Shown here: piece by piece, positions 34,446 through 45,828 of the stretch
Layout: each line of letters starts with the position of its first letter
Numbering within the stretch: the stretch's first letter is position 1
Source of the DNA: Antilocapra americana
Taxonomy: Eukaryota > Chordata > Mammalia > Artiodactyla > Antilocapridae
DNA: 64,000 nt
Reading direction: 5' to 3'
Assembly (NCBI GenBank): GCA_007570785.1
Contig: ML660211.1
Location: forward strand, 4,135,015 to 4,199,014
Made by a program: the position numbers and the translations under genes
The notes under the pieces: generated by a model
What the model was told of the DNA's origin: nothing
Databases searched by the model: none
What the model saw: the letters and a program-made list of their open reading frames with translations, nothing else

Positions 34446-35372
34446 TCATCAAACTATAATGTTTCAGGAAGGGATAAAATGAACTCACCCTTGCTGATTT
34501 CATTTAATTTGCTGACATTTTCCTAATGTTGGTGTAATATAAATGTGTCAAAATCCTAATTTCCAAGTCCAATGAATATTGTCTCCTGTAATTTTATATT
34601 CAGTTATTTATTTTCATTAGCATTTGGGGGCGAGAGAGAACCATTTGAGCCAAATTGGCTCTCTATCCACAAATCAGAAAACCTGCTCTTTTGCTAGTAC
34701 TAAGGGCATTGTGTGGCACACAGTAGGCATTCAACATTTTTTTTAAATAAATTGAGATTATATTATTTAAAATGTAGTAAGTGTATTAGTAGTTTTATTT
34801 TATATTTTAAAAATTATGGAACTAGTAAAAGAAATCCTTGTTTAAAAATAAAGTTTGGTAATCATTACTCATTGTTTCAAGTGACAAAAAAAATCCACTG
34901 TGTTTTTTTTATATCTGTATATCATTGTCTATGCCTTAGGAATGGCTTGAGTGCACTTCAGATTCTGTTGCACAGATATGAAAGGCACAAGGCTTGTTGA
35001 ATACTGCTTCTGAAATCAAGCAGGAAAATTATATTTTTATTCCTAGCCTGAACATATCTCTCAAAGCTCAGTTTACTGAATTAAACATACATTTCCAAAA
35101 GCTACCTGGAAAGATAGTCACAAGCCATTCCAAGTCAACTGTTCAGCTGGACAAGACTCCAGTTCTTTTTCAGTCAGAAAAGTGCATTTAATTTCAGATA
35201 TTTATTAATATTGAACAGTGACATCTAATATACAATATTGCCTATTTTAACTGTATATAAAGCATGTTTCTTATCAGTTTGTTGGGGAACCTTAATCAAT
35301 CATTTCCAGGAACAGTTGTCCTCATGTAAGACAGTAATAATGCTCTAGCTGACAGATTAATTACCATTGAAG
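34446..35372. other. Single-copy AT-rich DNA, no gene seen
   Basis: A short MIR/L2-like tail (GGCACACAGTAGGCATTCAA at about 34713-34735) is the only repeat trace. ORFs at 34713-35000 and 34994-35191 have no recognisable domain. Confidence 0.45.
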
Positions 35373-35383
35373 ATGGGTCAATG

Positions 35384-35599
35384 GCTGGTTATGGGTCAGT
35401 CATAAAGAATCTGCCTGCCAATACAGGAGACTCAAGAGACATGGGTTCAGTCCCTGATCGGGAAGAACCCCTGAAGGAGGAAATGGCTAGCCACTCTAAT
35501 ATTCCTGCCTTGAAAATTCCCTGGACAGAGGAACTTGGCAAGACACAGTTCATGAGGTCACAAAGAGTTGGACAGGACTGAGCCAGCATGCATACATAC
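35384..35599 (+). mobile_element. Bov-tA SINE
   Basis: The body is well preserved (GTTCAGTCCCTGATCGGGAA, GGACAGAGGAACTTGGC). The head is altered. The 11-base target-site duplication ATGGGTCAATG is at 35373-35383 and 35600-35610. Confidence 0.92.
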
Positions 35600-35686
35600 A
35601 TGGGTCAATGACTTAACCCACCACTCTGTGGAAGAGGAAAGTGAGGCTTAGTGGTTAAATGATTGGATTACTAAGTTAATTTAATA

Positions 35687-35980
35687 CAGCAGTCCCCAAC
35701 CTTTTGGCACCAGGGACCAGTTTCATGGCAGACGGTTTTTCCATGGACCAGGGTGGTGGGGAGGGGGTGGTTTCATGATCATTCAAGCACATTATTTTCA
35801 TTATGCTGCCACTGATCTGACAGGAGGCAGAGCTCAGGTGGTGAGCACTCCTTGGGGAGTGGCTGTACATTCAGATGCAGCTTTGCTCACTGGCCTGCAC
35901 TCACCTCCTGCTGTGCAGCCTGGTTCCTAACAGGCCATGGACTGGTAGCAGTCGATGGCCCAGGAATTTGGGACCCCTAC
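35687..35980. mobile_element. hAT-Charlie (MER1-type) DNA transposon
   Basis: The left terminal inverted repeat reads CAGCAGTCCCCAACC, followed by TTTTGGCACCAGGGACCAG. The right side has CCTGGTTCCTAACAGGCC and ends near GGGACCCC. It is a short non-autonomous copy without transposase. An exact 8-base duplication is not clear. Confidence 0.8.
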
Positions 35981-36040
35981 TCTAATGATTACACCCTAGC
36001 ATCATTCTTTCTCTTCTCCAACTGAAAACACAAAGGATTT

Positions 36041-36244
36041 CTGTGTGTGTGTATTAGTCGCTCAGCTGTGTCCGACTCTTTGTGACTCCGTGGACTATAG
36101 CCCACCAGCCTCCTCTGTGCATGGGATTTCCCAAGCTAGAACACTAGGGTGAAGAGCCACTTCCTTCTCCAGTGGATCTTCCAGACCCAGGGGTCCAACC
36201 CAGGTCTCCTGCTTTGTAGACAGAGCCTTTATTATCTGAGCCAC
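36041..36244 (-). mobile_element. Bov-tA SINE
   Basis: The reversed copy begins at TCGCTCAGCTGTGTCCGACT and ends with the reversed tRNA head near TTATCTGAGCCAC. It contains the reversed B box GGGGTCCAACCCAGGTCTCC. Confidence 0.93.
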
Positions 36245-36714
36245 TTTTACTTTGAGCCAAATTAATCTGACCCATTTTGGCTGTGACTTAGGTATGATTA
36301 ATTAAATGGTAGCTCTGATCACAGGTGAAATCCTAGGGACTTAAACCAAGTTTCCATTGATCATAATGTTTTAGGCTGATCTGGGTGTATGTCCTGATTC
36401 AAGCCAGAGATTGGAGTTGACTGACATGGCTATGCTATAGGGTTGGGAACTGTTGCAGTATACTTGGTGTTTTTAGTTTTGCTTATTTATTTATTTAATG
36501 AGGAAGGAAACCTGAGGATGAAGTTCTCTTACCTGGCAAAGCAGAATGGAAGAATCACCTCTGCACAAAGCTGCCACTCTGATGACACCACTGGCCTCCA
36601 AATCCCTCAGTCTGGAGCCAGCCTTCTTTTGTATTCTTAGGAGATTCAAAGTTTCCTTTCTTCATTTTCATTTGAAATGTGTTGTGCCTATTTTTGTCTT
36701 GTTTTACAATTTTG
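36245..36714. other. Single-copy DNA, no gene seen
   Basis: No recognisable element. Two overlapping short ORFs (36443-36640, 36546-36734) have no domain. Confidence 0.5.
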
Positions 36715-37190
36715 TCAGAATAATGGCCCCATAAAAATATCTGGTCCCAATTTCTGGTACCTATAAATACATCATAAGGAAAAAGAGCTTTGAAAATATG
36801 ATTAAATCAAGGATCTTGAGATGGAAAGGTTATTTTAGATTATCCAGGCAGGTCCTAAATGCAATTGCAATGTCCTAAGACAGGCAGAAAGAATTTGCTA
36901 GAAGAGAAAGCAAGATGAAAAACAGAGACAAAGAAATGAAAATGATACACCCAGAAGCCAGACTACATGCAGCCAACAGAACCTGCAAGATGCAGGCCTT
37001 GGATTGTCCCCTAGGGCCTTTGGAAAGAATGTGGCCCTGCAGACACCTTGATTGTGGCCTAGTGATACTGTCTTCAGATGGCTGTCCTTCAGAAATCTGA
37101 GACACTAGATTTCTGTTTGTGATCATTTGTTTCAAAATTTCTGTTAATTTGTTTGGCAGGCACAAGAATACAATATAAATAAATCATCGC
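36715..37190 (+). mobile_element. Old LTR, MaLR-like
   Basis: Landmarks in order are TTTCTGGTACCTATAAATAC, TATGATTAAATCAAGGATC, TTGAGATGGAAAGGTTATTT, CCTTTGGAAAGAATGTGGCC, CAGACACCTTGATTGTGG and TTAATTTGTTTGGCAGGC. This is the layout of MLT1-like LTRs of the ERVL-MaLR group. Overlapping short ORFs are shadows. Confidence 0.6.
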
Positions 37191-37302
37191 TAGTTAATGT
37201 AGAGTCAAGAATCAAAACAGGTCTAACACCAAGGACTGTGCTCCAAAATTCATCAGTCAAAGGATATAGAATACAGACCACAAGGGCAGATAGTGTTTAA
37301 AC

Positions 37303-37362
37303 GTTTCTTTTTTCCTTCCTTTCTTTTTCTCTTCCTTTCTTCCTCTTTCTCTCTGTCTCTAT
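37303..37362. repeat. Polypyrimidine tract
   Basis: About 60 bases of almost pure C/T (TTCC/TTTC units). Such tracts may form triplex DNA. Confidence 0.85.
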
Positions 37363-37427
37363 CATTGTCATATTCATTTCTATTTATCTACTATGATCTA
37401 TCTGTACATTTGTATACATATAATACC

Positions 37428-37636
37428 CAAGTGAAAGTTGCTGAGTTGTATCTGACTCTTTGAAACCCCATGGACTGTAGCCTTCCAGACTCCTCTGTGC
37501 ACGGCATTCTCCAGGCAAGAAGACTGGAGTGGGTAGCTGTTCCCTTCTCCAGGGGATCTTCCTAACCCAGGGATCAGAGCTAGTTCTCCCACATTTGAGG
37601 AGAATTTGTTACTGTCTGAGATACCAGGGAAGCCCA
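37428..37636 (-). mobile_element. Bov-tA SINE
   Basis: The reversed copy runs from AAGTGAAAGTTGCTGAGTTG to the reversed head ATACCAGGGAAGCCCA. It is full length. Confidence 0.93.
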
Positions 37637-39490
37637 TAATGCATACATACATACATATATAGATATATATAGAGATAATGACTAGATGGAACTTGGATTT
37701 TGTATGTATTATAATGTTTATAGAATATATAATTTTAAGAAATTTATTTGTTTCTGATAAAGAGTTCCTAGTTATTCTTTTTTTTTAATAGAGAAGAAAT
37801 ATTTAAGGGAAAGAAGTTTTCTGCCTTGGCCTCATGCTAATTTAGTTTTGTCTGTAAGCTACTTTGATGTCCTGCTGTTGTTCCTTTAGGTTTTAAATCC
37901 TCTGTTTTATTCCATCCCATCTTTGTTTCTCAGTGTTCAAATTGTAGTTTTGACTTGCATCAAAATTTGCAGCTCTCCAAATCCCTAAGAGATCAAAAGA
38001 GTTCTATGTTTGTTTACATCTCAATATTGTCTCTCCCATATATCATTCTTGACACTTCTGAATGTACTTGAAGCACACTTCAAATTCTGCAGCACAAATA
38101 TGAACTTGAATACATTTACATGGAAAAGAGAAGCAAAATTCAATGCCACTTAATTTCGTTAAAATACATGCATACAAACATGTAGGGTGAATTTTCATTA
38201 ATGCTTTTTTAGCACCTACTAGTTATATTTTTATGACAAATTTTGAATGGACAGCTAACATACTGACTTTAAACAGTAAATTTTTGGTGAAGTCTTTTTC
38301 TTATATTTCACATAGAAATACAGTGAAAACATAGTAAAACCCTTATTTGTTCAGGGGAAAATAAAATACCAGATTGTTTCACAAAATGAAATTCCTGTAG
38401 TTATAATAAGCTGCATATTTTATGTTTCTACTATTATTTCTTAAAGAACTTTAAATGTGGTGTGTTTTTTCATTATCAATTACAATTTTAAATTTTGGAA
38501 ATGATTTCTAAGATGTGGCATGTAATCATTTCTGCCACACATTTCCTCTTCAGAACCCTTCCACTTGCTGTTCTCTTTATCCAAACCATCTCCCCCAAAC
38601 TTTCCCTCCCTCACTTCTTCATTTACAAAAATGATATTTTTATTACAAAGGCTCTCTCTGAACAGACTTAATATTCTTTATTAAGCTCTGTCTCCTTATC
38701 TCTGTTTTATATATTTTTCCACTTACCACCTAACATATAACATATATATATTTTTTACAGCTTATCTTCTTACCCTTCTCCACCCATCCTTCCCTACTGG
38801 CTTGCACCGTGGACACTACCCTTTGGGCAAAGTGAACCTAAAGTCTAACTGAGACAAATGAGGGGCTCAATTATTTTTTGTTCAGTCAAAAACTTAGTGG
38901 CTACTTTAAAAAATGTGCTTATATTTAAAGACTTTAACATGCATATGTGTTTAAAGATCAAGATAACAAGTGTATTCATACCCGTCATATTATTAGATTT
39001 TCTTATTCAGTATTATAGATGGTGTTAGGCTGGTGGTGTCCTGCCAGAGGCATTTGCCTCCAACCTCCGCAGTGGAAGCAACCGATGTTACATTTATGTT
39101 TGTCCTTCTGTGTGTGAGTTTATGAGTCTAACGCCTATTTCTGCACCCGTGCAATGAGTAGAACCTTCCGGCATGTTTTTCGATGTTACAGAAACACACG
39201 TGGTGCCTGTGTCTTTGCCTTCTTTCCTGTAATTGTGTTCTCCCTTAGAGATTTTTAGACTTTATCAGATTATTTTTGAAAGCAGTTGTACTCATCATAG
39301 CACCATCAGTTTCTTTGGTTTCTCATCTTACAACTGGATTTTAATATTGCCTATATAAGAGCTGTTAAATGGCAATTTTTTCTTCTTAAATTTACAGTTC
39401 TCTGATTACTAAGTGAGGTAAATCTTTATGTTATTATTTAACTTATATTACATTTTTTGCAAGATATAATTCTAAATCAGCTATATGCTG
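37637..39490. other. Single-copy DNA, no gene seen
   Basis: No recognisable transposon. A CpG-retaining patch sits at about 39020-39230. Confidence 0.5.
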
Positions 39491-39516
39491 ATCTTTTTAA
39501 TTGAAGTATAGTTGAG

Positions 39517-39723
39517 CTATGAGGGTAGCTCAGTTGGTAAAGAATCTGCCTGCAGTGCAGGAGACCCAGGTTCCATTCCTGGATTGGGAAGATTCCCTGG
39601 AGGAGGAAATGACAACCTACTCCAGTATTCTTGCCTGGAGAATCCCATGGACAGAGGAGCCTAGTGGGCTACAGTCCATGGGGTGGCAAGAGTCAAACAT
39701 GACTTAGCAACTAAACCACCACC
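39517..39723 (+). mobile_element. Bov-tA SINE inside L1
   Basis: The copy is complete, from GGGTAGCTCAGTTGGTAAAG to CTTAGCAACTAAACCACCAC. An 8-base ATAGTTGA recurs on both sides (near 39507 and 39725) as the target-site duplication. Confidence 0.93.
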
Positions 39724-39780
39724 ATAGTTGATTTACAGGTTTTTGTTAGCTTCAGTTGTATTGCAAAGTGTATCAGTTAT

Positions 39781-39781
<1 letters not shown>

Positions 39782-39841
<60 letters not shown>
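39782..39841. repeat. (CA)30 microsatellite
   Basis: About 30 uninterrupted CA units within the L1 3' UTR. It is pure and therefore likely polymorphic. Confidence 0.98.
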
Positions 39842-39844
<3 letters not shown>

Positions 39845-41188
39845 TTGTATTCTCTTTCTCTGTTGTAAGTTATTAAAAGATAATGAGCACAGTTCCCTGT
39901 GGTATATGCAGTTTGTATATCTATGGTCTATTTCTGTATTGTATTCCTCTATTTCTTAAGTAAGTTTATTTGTATCATTTTTAGATTACACATTTAAGTG
40001 ATACCATATTATATTTGACTCTCTGACTTACTTCACTTAGTATAATAATCTCTAGGTCCATCCATGTTGCTGCAAATTGTATTTCATTTTTTTCTATAAC
40101 TGAGTAAAATTCCATTTTGTGTATGCATTCTCATCTTTACATTTGTATAATGTTCTTATCCATTCATCTTTCAATGGACATTTAAGTTCCTTCCATGTCT
40201 TGGCTATTGTATAGAGTACTGCTGTGAACATTAGGGTAAATGTATCTTTTTGAATTATAGTTTTCTCCAAATATTTGCCCAGGAGTGAGATCATATGGTA
40301 ACAGTATTCCTCCATACCTTGCTGCCTAGTGGTTGTAGCAATTTGCATTCCCACCAGTGTAGGAGAGTTCTTTTTCTCCACACCCTCCCCAGCATGCTGT
40401 TTATAGACTTTTTGATGATAGTCATTCTGACCAGAGTGAGGGGAAAACTCACTGGAGATTTGATTTTTATCTGTATGTCTTCTTTGAAGAAATGTATATT
40501 TAGGTCTACTGCCCATTTTTTGATTGGGTTGTTTGCTTTTTTGATGAACTATTGTACATTTTGAATATTAATCCATGGTCAGTTACATCATTTACAAATA
40601 TTTTCTTCCATTCCATAGGTTGCCTTTTTGCTGTGTTATGGTTTTGTTTGCTGTGTAAAAGCTTTAAGTCTGATTAAGTTCAATTCATTTATTTTTGCTT
40701 CCAGTACTCAGGAAATAGATCCAAAAAAAATATTGTTGCAATTTATGTCAAAGACTGTTCTGTGTTTTTTTCTGGGAGTTTTATAGTATCTGGTCTTACG
40801 TTTAGGTCTTTAATCCATTTTGAGTTTATTTTTGTATATGTTGTTACCTGATTTCATTCATTTAATTCTTTTACACTTAACTGTCCAGTTTTCCCAGCAC
40901 TACATACTGACAAAACTGTCTTTTCTCCACTGGATACTCTTGCCTCTTTTATTGTAGATTAATTGACCATAACCACATGGGTTTATTTCCTAGCTTCCTA
41001 GTATCTAGTTTAATGCCAGTACCATATTGTTTTAATTACTATAGCTTTGTTAATATAGTCTTAAGTCAGGGAATCTCATTACTCCAGCTTTATTCTCCTT
41101 TATCAAGACTGCTCTGGCTCTTCAGGATCTTTTGTATTTCTATACACATTAAGAAAAAAAAATTGTTCTAGTTCTGCGATAAATGCCA

Positions 41189-41722
41189 CTAGTAATTTGA
41201 CAGGAATTGCACTGAATATGGAGATTGCATGGTAATGTGGTCATTTTCACAATATTCATTCTTCCAATCAGAGAACATGGTACATCTTTGCATCTGTTTT
41301 GTGTCATTCTCAATTTCTTTAATCAGCACTGTATTGTTTACAGAGTACAGGTCCTTTGCCTTCTTAGGCAGACTTATTCCTAGATATTTTATTCTTTTTG
41401 ATGCAATAGTAAATGGGATTATTTCCTTAATTTCTTTTTCCAATATTTTGCTATTAGGGTATGAAAATGTAACTGATTTCTGTATATTAATTTTGCATCC
41501 TGAAACGTTTTTGTATCCTGAATTCACTGATGAGCTCCAGTAGTTTGCTGGTAGTGTCTTAGGATTTTCTAAGTATAGTGTCATGTCATGTGCAAATAGT
41601 AATAATTTTATGTCTTCCTTTCCAATTTGGATTTGTCTTGTTTCTTTCTTAGAGGGAATGCCTGCTTTGATCACTTTAAGAGGCCTTAGTATTTTAGGTA
41701 TCCCTTTATTGGTGGTAGACAT
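41189..41722 (-). pseudogene. L1 ORF2 fragment (RT C-terminal part)
   Basis: A 177-codon open frame contains the region around and after the RT catalytic box. The box appears as LLLFAHDMTLYLE, so the usual FADD is FAHD: the first aspartate is lost. It continues with SGCKINIQKS and the RIKYLGISLPKKAKDLY block. The first about 25 codons may lie outside L1. It is non-functional. Confidence 0.8.
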
Positions 41723-41754
41723 TAAAAGCAGTTGCTCTGAACTGTGCCTCGTTC

Positions 41755-42200
41755 TTTAATTTTCTTTATAGTACCTTTTGTCATGCTGAATAATTATTAC
41801 TGTGAATATATTAAATTTGGAAGTTGGGGGGGATTGTGATGTGCCTAAGAAATCCTTGCTTATGTCATAATCAGAAGATATCCCCATATTATTTTTTGTA
41901 ATTTTAGTGTTTCTTCAATATAACTTCAATGTTTAGTAAGGTTTGGTGTGAAGTAGGATACTAGCTTAATTTTTTTTTAATATGGACAAATAGTTTCTTC
42001 AGCAAAACTTAGTGATTTAAGGAATAGTCCCAAATAACCTACTGATTTGTAATGCTGCTTTAAAAATGAATCAAATGTCTATATATGTAAAAGTTGGTTT
42101 TAGGGTATACAGCTTTTTTTTCCAACTGGTTGAAGTATGTATCCCTGTGTTAGTTTTACTAGATTTTAATGTTGTAACTTTATTGTATTCTTCAATGGAT
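41755..42200 (-). mobile_element. Possible second, older L1 fragment
   Basis: GAAATCCTTGCTTATGTCAT, AGGTTTGGTGTGAAGTAGGA and AATCAAATGTCTATATATG follow the order of a reversed L1 internal region different from the neighbouring copy. Divergence is high. Confidence 0.4.
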
Positions 42201-42310
42201 CAAATTCTATCATTTTCTCATCCATCTCAAAAGTTATCCTGGTTATATTTTTTCATTATTCATTCAGGTAGCTTGTAAAAGTTTTTTAAGAGTCCATTTA
42301 GTTTGTTTTT

Positions 42311-42822
42311 GTTACTGTTGTTCAGTCACTAAGTCATGTCTAACTCTTTGTGACTCCATGGACTTCAGCACACCAGGCTTTCTTGTCCTTTAATATCTCC
42401 CAGAATTTGCTCAAATTAATGTTCATTGAGTCAGTGATTCCATCCAACCATGTCATCCTCTGTTACCTGCCCCTCCTCTTTCCCTCAGTCTTTCCCAGCA
42501 TCAAGCTCTTTTCCAGTGAGTCAGCTCTTCAAATAAGGTGAGCAAAGTATGGGAGCTTCAGCATCAGTTCTTCCAATGAATATTCAGGATTGATTACCTA
42601 CAGGATTGACTGGTTTGATTTCCTTGCTATCCAAGGGGCTCTCAAGAGTCTTCTCCAGCACTATAGTTTGAAAGCATCAATTCTTCAGTGCTCAGCCTTC
42701 TTTTTGGTCCACTCTCACATCCAGACATGACTATTGGAAAAACCATAGCTTTGACTATGCCATCCTTTGTCAGCAAAGTGATGTCTCTGCTTTTTAATAT
42801 GCTCTCTAGGTTTGTCTTTATA
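42311..42822 (-). mobile_element. BovB LINE 3' end (about 0.5 kb)
   Basis: It runs from TGTTGTTCAGTCACTAAGTC, the reversed 3' end, to TTTTTAATATGCTCTCTAGG. No open RT frame remains. Confidence 0.93.
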
Positions 42823-43004
42823 TATAACTAAAGTCTTTAAAATACTAACAAGTATACCACATAATAATATATTTTCATGCATCTAAAAATATTTAGATAA
42901 AGTAGGATAATTTTCCTCATAGACTTTTCAACTTTTTAAAAACTTTAGGCTTATATAAAATGTCAAAGTCAAAAGTAAAGAAACTGGGTTCATCCAGAAT
43001 ATGT

Positions 43005-43195
43005 TTGTCCAAATTCTAACTTTATGTTTAACCTTGGGGAAAAAGAAATCACTGAAAAATTGATTACTTCTTTTAAAAACAGAAATAATAATGTCTACTC
43101 ATAAGCTTATTATAGTAATTAAATGAGTTAATAATTATAAAATGCTTAGAATATCATTACCACACAACAAGCATTCAACAATTACTATTACAGGT
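43005..43195 (+). mobile_element. MIR SINE
   Basis: The central and 3' parts are recognisable: AGAAATAATAATGTCTACTC, AATTAAATGAGTTAATAATT, AAATGCTTAGAATATC and AGCATTCAACAATTACTATT. This is an ancient copy. Confidence 0.7.
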
Positions 43196-43329
43196 CAATG
43201 TTGATATTCAAATGGTAAGAACTGATATATTTGTACTAGTTTTAAAAAAATTTGGTTGACTACTTGTAAAACGGTTGAAAATGATCTTCTCTGGTGAACT
43301 TGTAAATACCACCACTTCCACCTCCAAAC

Positions 43330-43497
43330 AGAAAGTGAAGTGAAAGTCACTCAGTCATGTCCAACTCTTTGCTACCCCATGGAATATAGCATGCCAGTGG
43401 TTAGCCATTCCCTTCTCCAAGGATCTTCCCAACCAGGGATCGAACCCAGGTCTACCACATTGCAGGAGGATTCCTTTACCATCTGAGCACCCAGGGA
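43330..43497 (-). mobile_element. Bov-tA SINE, left arm of an inverted pair
   Basis: The reversed BovA end (AGTGAAGTGAAAGTCACTCA) is followed by the reversed tRNA head (GGATCGAACCCAGGTC, then CCATCTGAGCACCCAGGG). It abuts a plus-strand BovA unit directly. Confidence 0.92.
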
Positions 43498-43618
43498 ATG
43501 GCTACCCATTCCAGTATTCTGGCCTGGAGAATTCCATGGACAGAGGAGCCTGGCAGGCTATAATCCATGGGGTCACAAAGAGTCAGACATGATTGAGCGA
43601 CTTTTACTTCACTTTGCT
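43498..43618 (+). mobile_element. BovA monomer, right arm of an inverted pair
   Basis: The unit starts at AATGGCTACCCATTCCAGTA and ends at GAGCGACTTTTACTTCACTT. It is complementary to much of the SINE just to its left. Confidence 0.92.
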
Positions 43619-43902
43619 TTTCAACCTCTAAATGCCTGTTTTTCTACAAAATGTGTCCACATGCAACAACCAAAGTGACTTAGAACTGTACACTTGTGAT
43701 AAGGCTGATGTCATTGTGATGAGTCAATGTTGAATTAGAATGTTAAGGTTATTATGATTATTCCTTCTGTTGTGAATAATTTTTGAGTGTTAAGGATGTA
43801 TCATAGCATCATAGATTATTTCATGCTGATTTTTAAGCAACTAACAGATGAATTTTTTTTTATTAATTACTAAAATTTAGACATTCATTTATATTTTTGT
43901 GA

Positions 43903-44330
43903 GGCTTCCTTGGTATCTCAGGGGGTAAAGAATCTGCCTGCAATGCAGGAGAACTGTTGTGATCCCTGGGTCAGAAAGATTCCCAAGAGAAGGAAATGGC
44001 AACCCACTCCAGTTTTCTTTTATTTCACAGATACCTTTGTCTTTTTTTCCCCCCTTACTTTACAATATTGTATTGGTTTTGCCATACATTGACATGAATC
44101 CACCATGGGTGTACCTGTGTTCCCCATCCAGAACCCTCCTCCCACCTTACTCCCCATCCTATCCCTCTGGTTAATCCCAGTAAATTATCATATGTGAAAC
44201 AAATTGCCAGTCCAGGTTTGATGCATGATACAGGGTGCTCAGGGCTGGTGCACTCCAGTATTCTTGCCTGGAGAATCCCTGGAACAGAGGAGCCTGGCAG
44301 ACTACAGTCCATAGTGTCACAAAGAGTCAG
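43903..44330 (+). mobile_element. Bov-tA SINE split by a twin-primed L1
   Basis: The SINE head and first body part occupy 43903-44013 and the remainder 44251-44330, where the body is complete up to CACAAAGAGTCAG. Confidence 0.92.
44014..44250 (-). mobile_element. Short twin-primed young L1 in a SINE
   Basis: From 44041 to about 44172 the plus strand is the reversed young L1 3' UTR (CCATACATTGACATGAATCC). From about 44173 to 44250 it turns over and reads the adjacent 3' UTR on the plus strand (CAGGTTTGATGCATGATACA, GGTGCTCAGGGCTGGTG). The 9-base target-site duplication CACTCCAGT is at 44005-44013 and 44251-44259. Before the T run, 44014-44040 is extra sequence that could be a small 3' transduction. 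Confidence 0.9.
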
Positions 44331-44875
44331 ATTTTTGTGACAAAATTTTATATTTTCAAATAAGGACATTTTAACTTTCTTTATTGATTCATATATCACT
44401 CATTCCACTATGCATTCGTTTTTATCTGAATGGATTAGCTACAATCCCTAGGATGACATTTAATCAAAACAATTCTAGGGAGCACTTTTGTTTTTCTTCC
44501 TGACTTCATTGGGGATGTTAATTAATATGTTTTCAGTAGGCTTTGATGAATTCACTTATATTTCTAAGTGGTATTTGTTTTCATGATTGAAAATTCAGTT
44601 TTATTAAATATTTTCATTGGCTTGTAGTGAATCAGTCATGTAATTTCCTTCTGTTTTCTCTTAATGTGTTTTAGCAAGCCATCCTTGCTGAATTCAACTT
44701 TTACATAGATGTTTTTTTACATTTTACACCTATGTTCATAAGTGAATATTAATGGCTTTTGGGTTTTTGAATAATGATATAATTTGCCTTCTGAGAAAAG
44801 TCAATCAGGTTTTTCTTTTTTTCTGCATCAAAAATTCTGTGCTTAATGTTGTGCTTCAGACAACAACCAGACATT
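44331..44875. other. AT-rich DNA, no gene seen
   Basis: The text around 44440-44700 (GTTTTTCTTCCTGACTTCAT and on) faintly resembles a reversed L1 ORF2 interior. Otherwise nothing. Confidence 0.4.
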
Positions 44876-45200
44876 TAAATATTTTGATGATAGGAGCCAG
44901 GTTTGTTTAATTTTACCTGAGTTTGCCTGCACGTCTGCAGTCAGCTGAAGAATTTGCTCTTGTTTGGCTGGGATGACATGGCTCAACTGGGGAAATTTGG
45001 TCCTACTGTTTCTGGTATTTCATCACTAGGCTAGCCTGAGTATATTTTCATAGCAAAGGCAGAGGAGCAAGTGAAGAAATTAAAGTATGCAAGTGCTTTT
45101 TTGAAGATGCTACCTGAATTAAATTTGTTTTGTTCCACTGGCCAAAGCAAGTCACATGTCTAAGCCCATGGTCAATATGTGAAGGTATTATCAAAGAGGA
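44876..45200 (+). mobile_element. Old LTR-like repeat
   Basis: GTCTGCAGTCAGCTGAAG, TTTGGCTGGGATGACATGG, TAGGCTAGCCTGAG and ACTGGCCAAAGCAAGTCACA follow the order of the other old LTR-like blocks at 30100 and 31561. Confidence 0.45.
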
Positions 45201-45828
45201 TAAATAAATCAAATTATGCTAATTTGGTTAAAAATCCACTTGCAAAGTAAAAGTACAGGACATGAAATACATGAAGATAGGATAGTAATTAGAAAATAAT
45301 AGCTCTGATGCAAGTAATGAAGAATAACTACTTACTTGAGCATATGATCAAAATTAAGATGCTAATATTAATGTACACAACAAACTAATTCAATTCTAGG
45401 TTTAAAAATATGTTTAAGTTACAGTAGATATTGTGTGAATTAAAATATTAATTACAGCATGATGCTTTTCCTTTAAAGAGAACTAGCAAAACATTTCTTC
45501 AAGAGTGGGATTTTGGTGTTGTAGTGCCATAAGAGAGGGGGTACTGGTGGATAATTACTCCAAATGAGTGGTCTTGGGAAGAAAACAGGAGTTGAAGGTG
45601 ACTTTGAGAGACGGTGCCACATCTTGAAAGTCATCTATCTACTACATGTTAATCTCATATTCTTTAAAGTAAAAATCACAATTTGATTCAGAGTGAGCAT
45701 TTCTGAAAAAAAAACAAAAGTGCATGTTGTAGCTCTCCTGTCTTTGTGGGTAGCTGTGCATGGCGTACTTTTACCAGTTAAGTGGAAATAGATGTCCACA
45801 GCTCTGGAATTTCAAATAAGCTATTGAT
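45201..45828. other. Single-copy AT-rich DNA, no gene seen
   Basis: No recognisable element. Confidence 0.5.

Larger units (their letters stand above)
39493..41665 (-). mobile_element. L1 LINE, 2.2 kb, decayed
   Basis: The plus strand begins with the reversed L1 3' UTR (TTTTTAATTGAAGTATAGTT, later TTGCAAAGTGTATCAGTTAT), runs through the ORF2 end (40094-40516 minus frame, with TFTLMFTAVLYTIAKTWKEL) and reaches the RT C-terminal region (41189-41722, frame with RIKYLGISLPKKAKDLY). It is 5'-truncated in ORF2 and several frames are broken. It is older than the L1 at 53700-56277. It hosts a Bov-tA and a long CA microsatellite. Confidence 0.88.
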
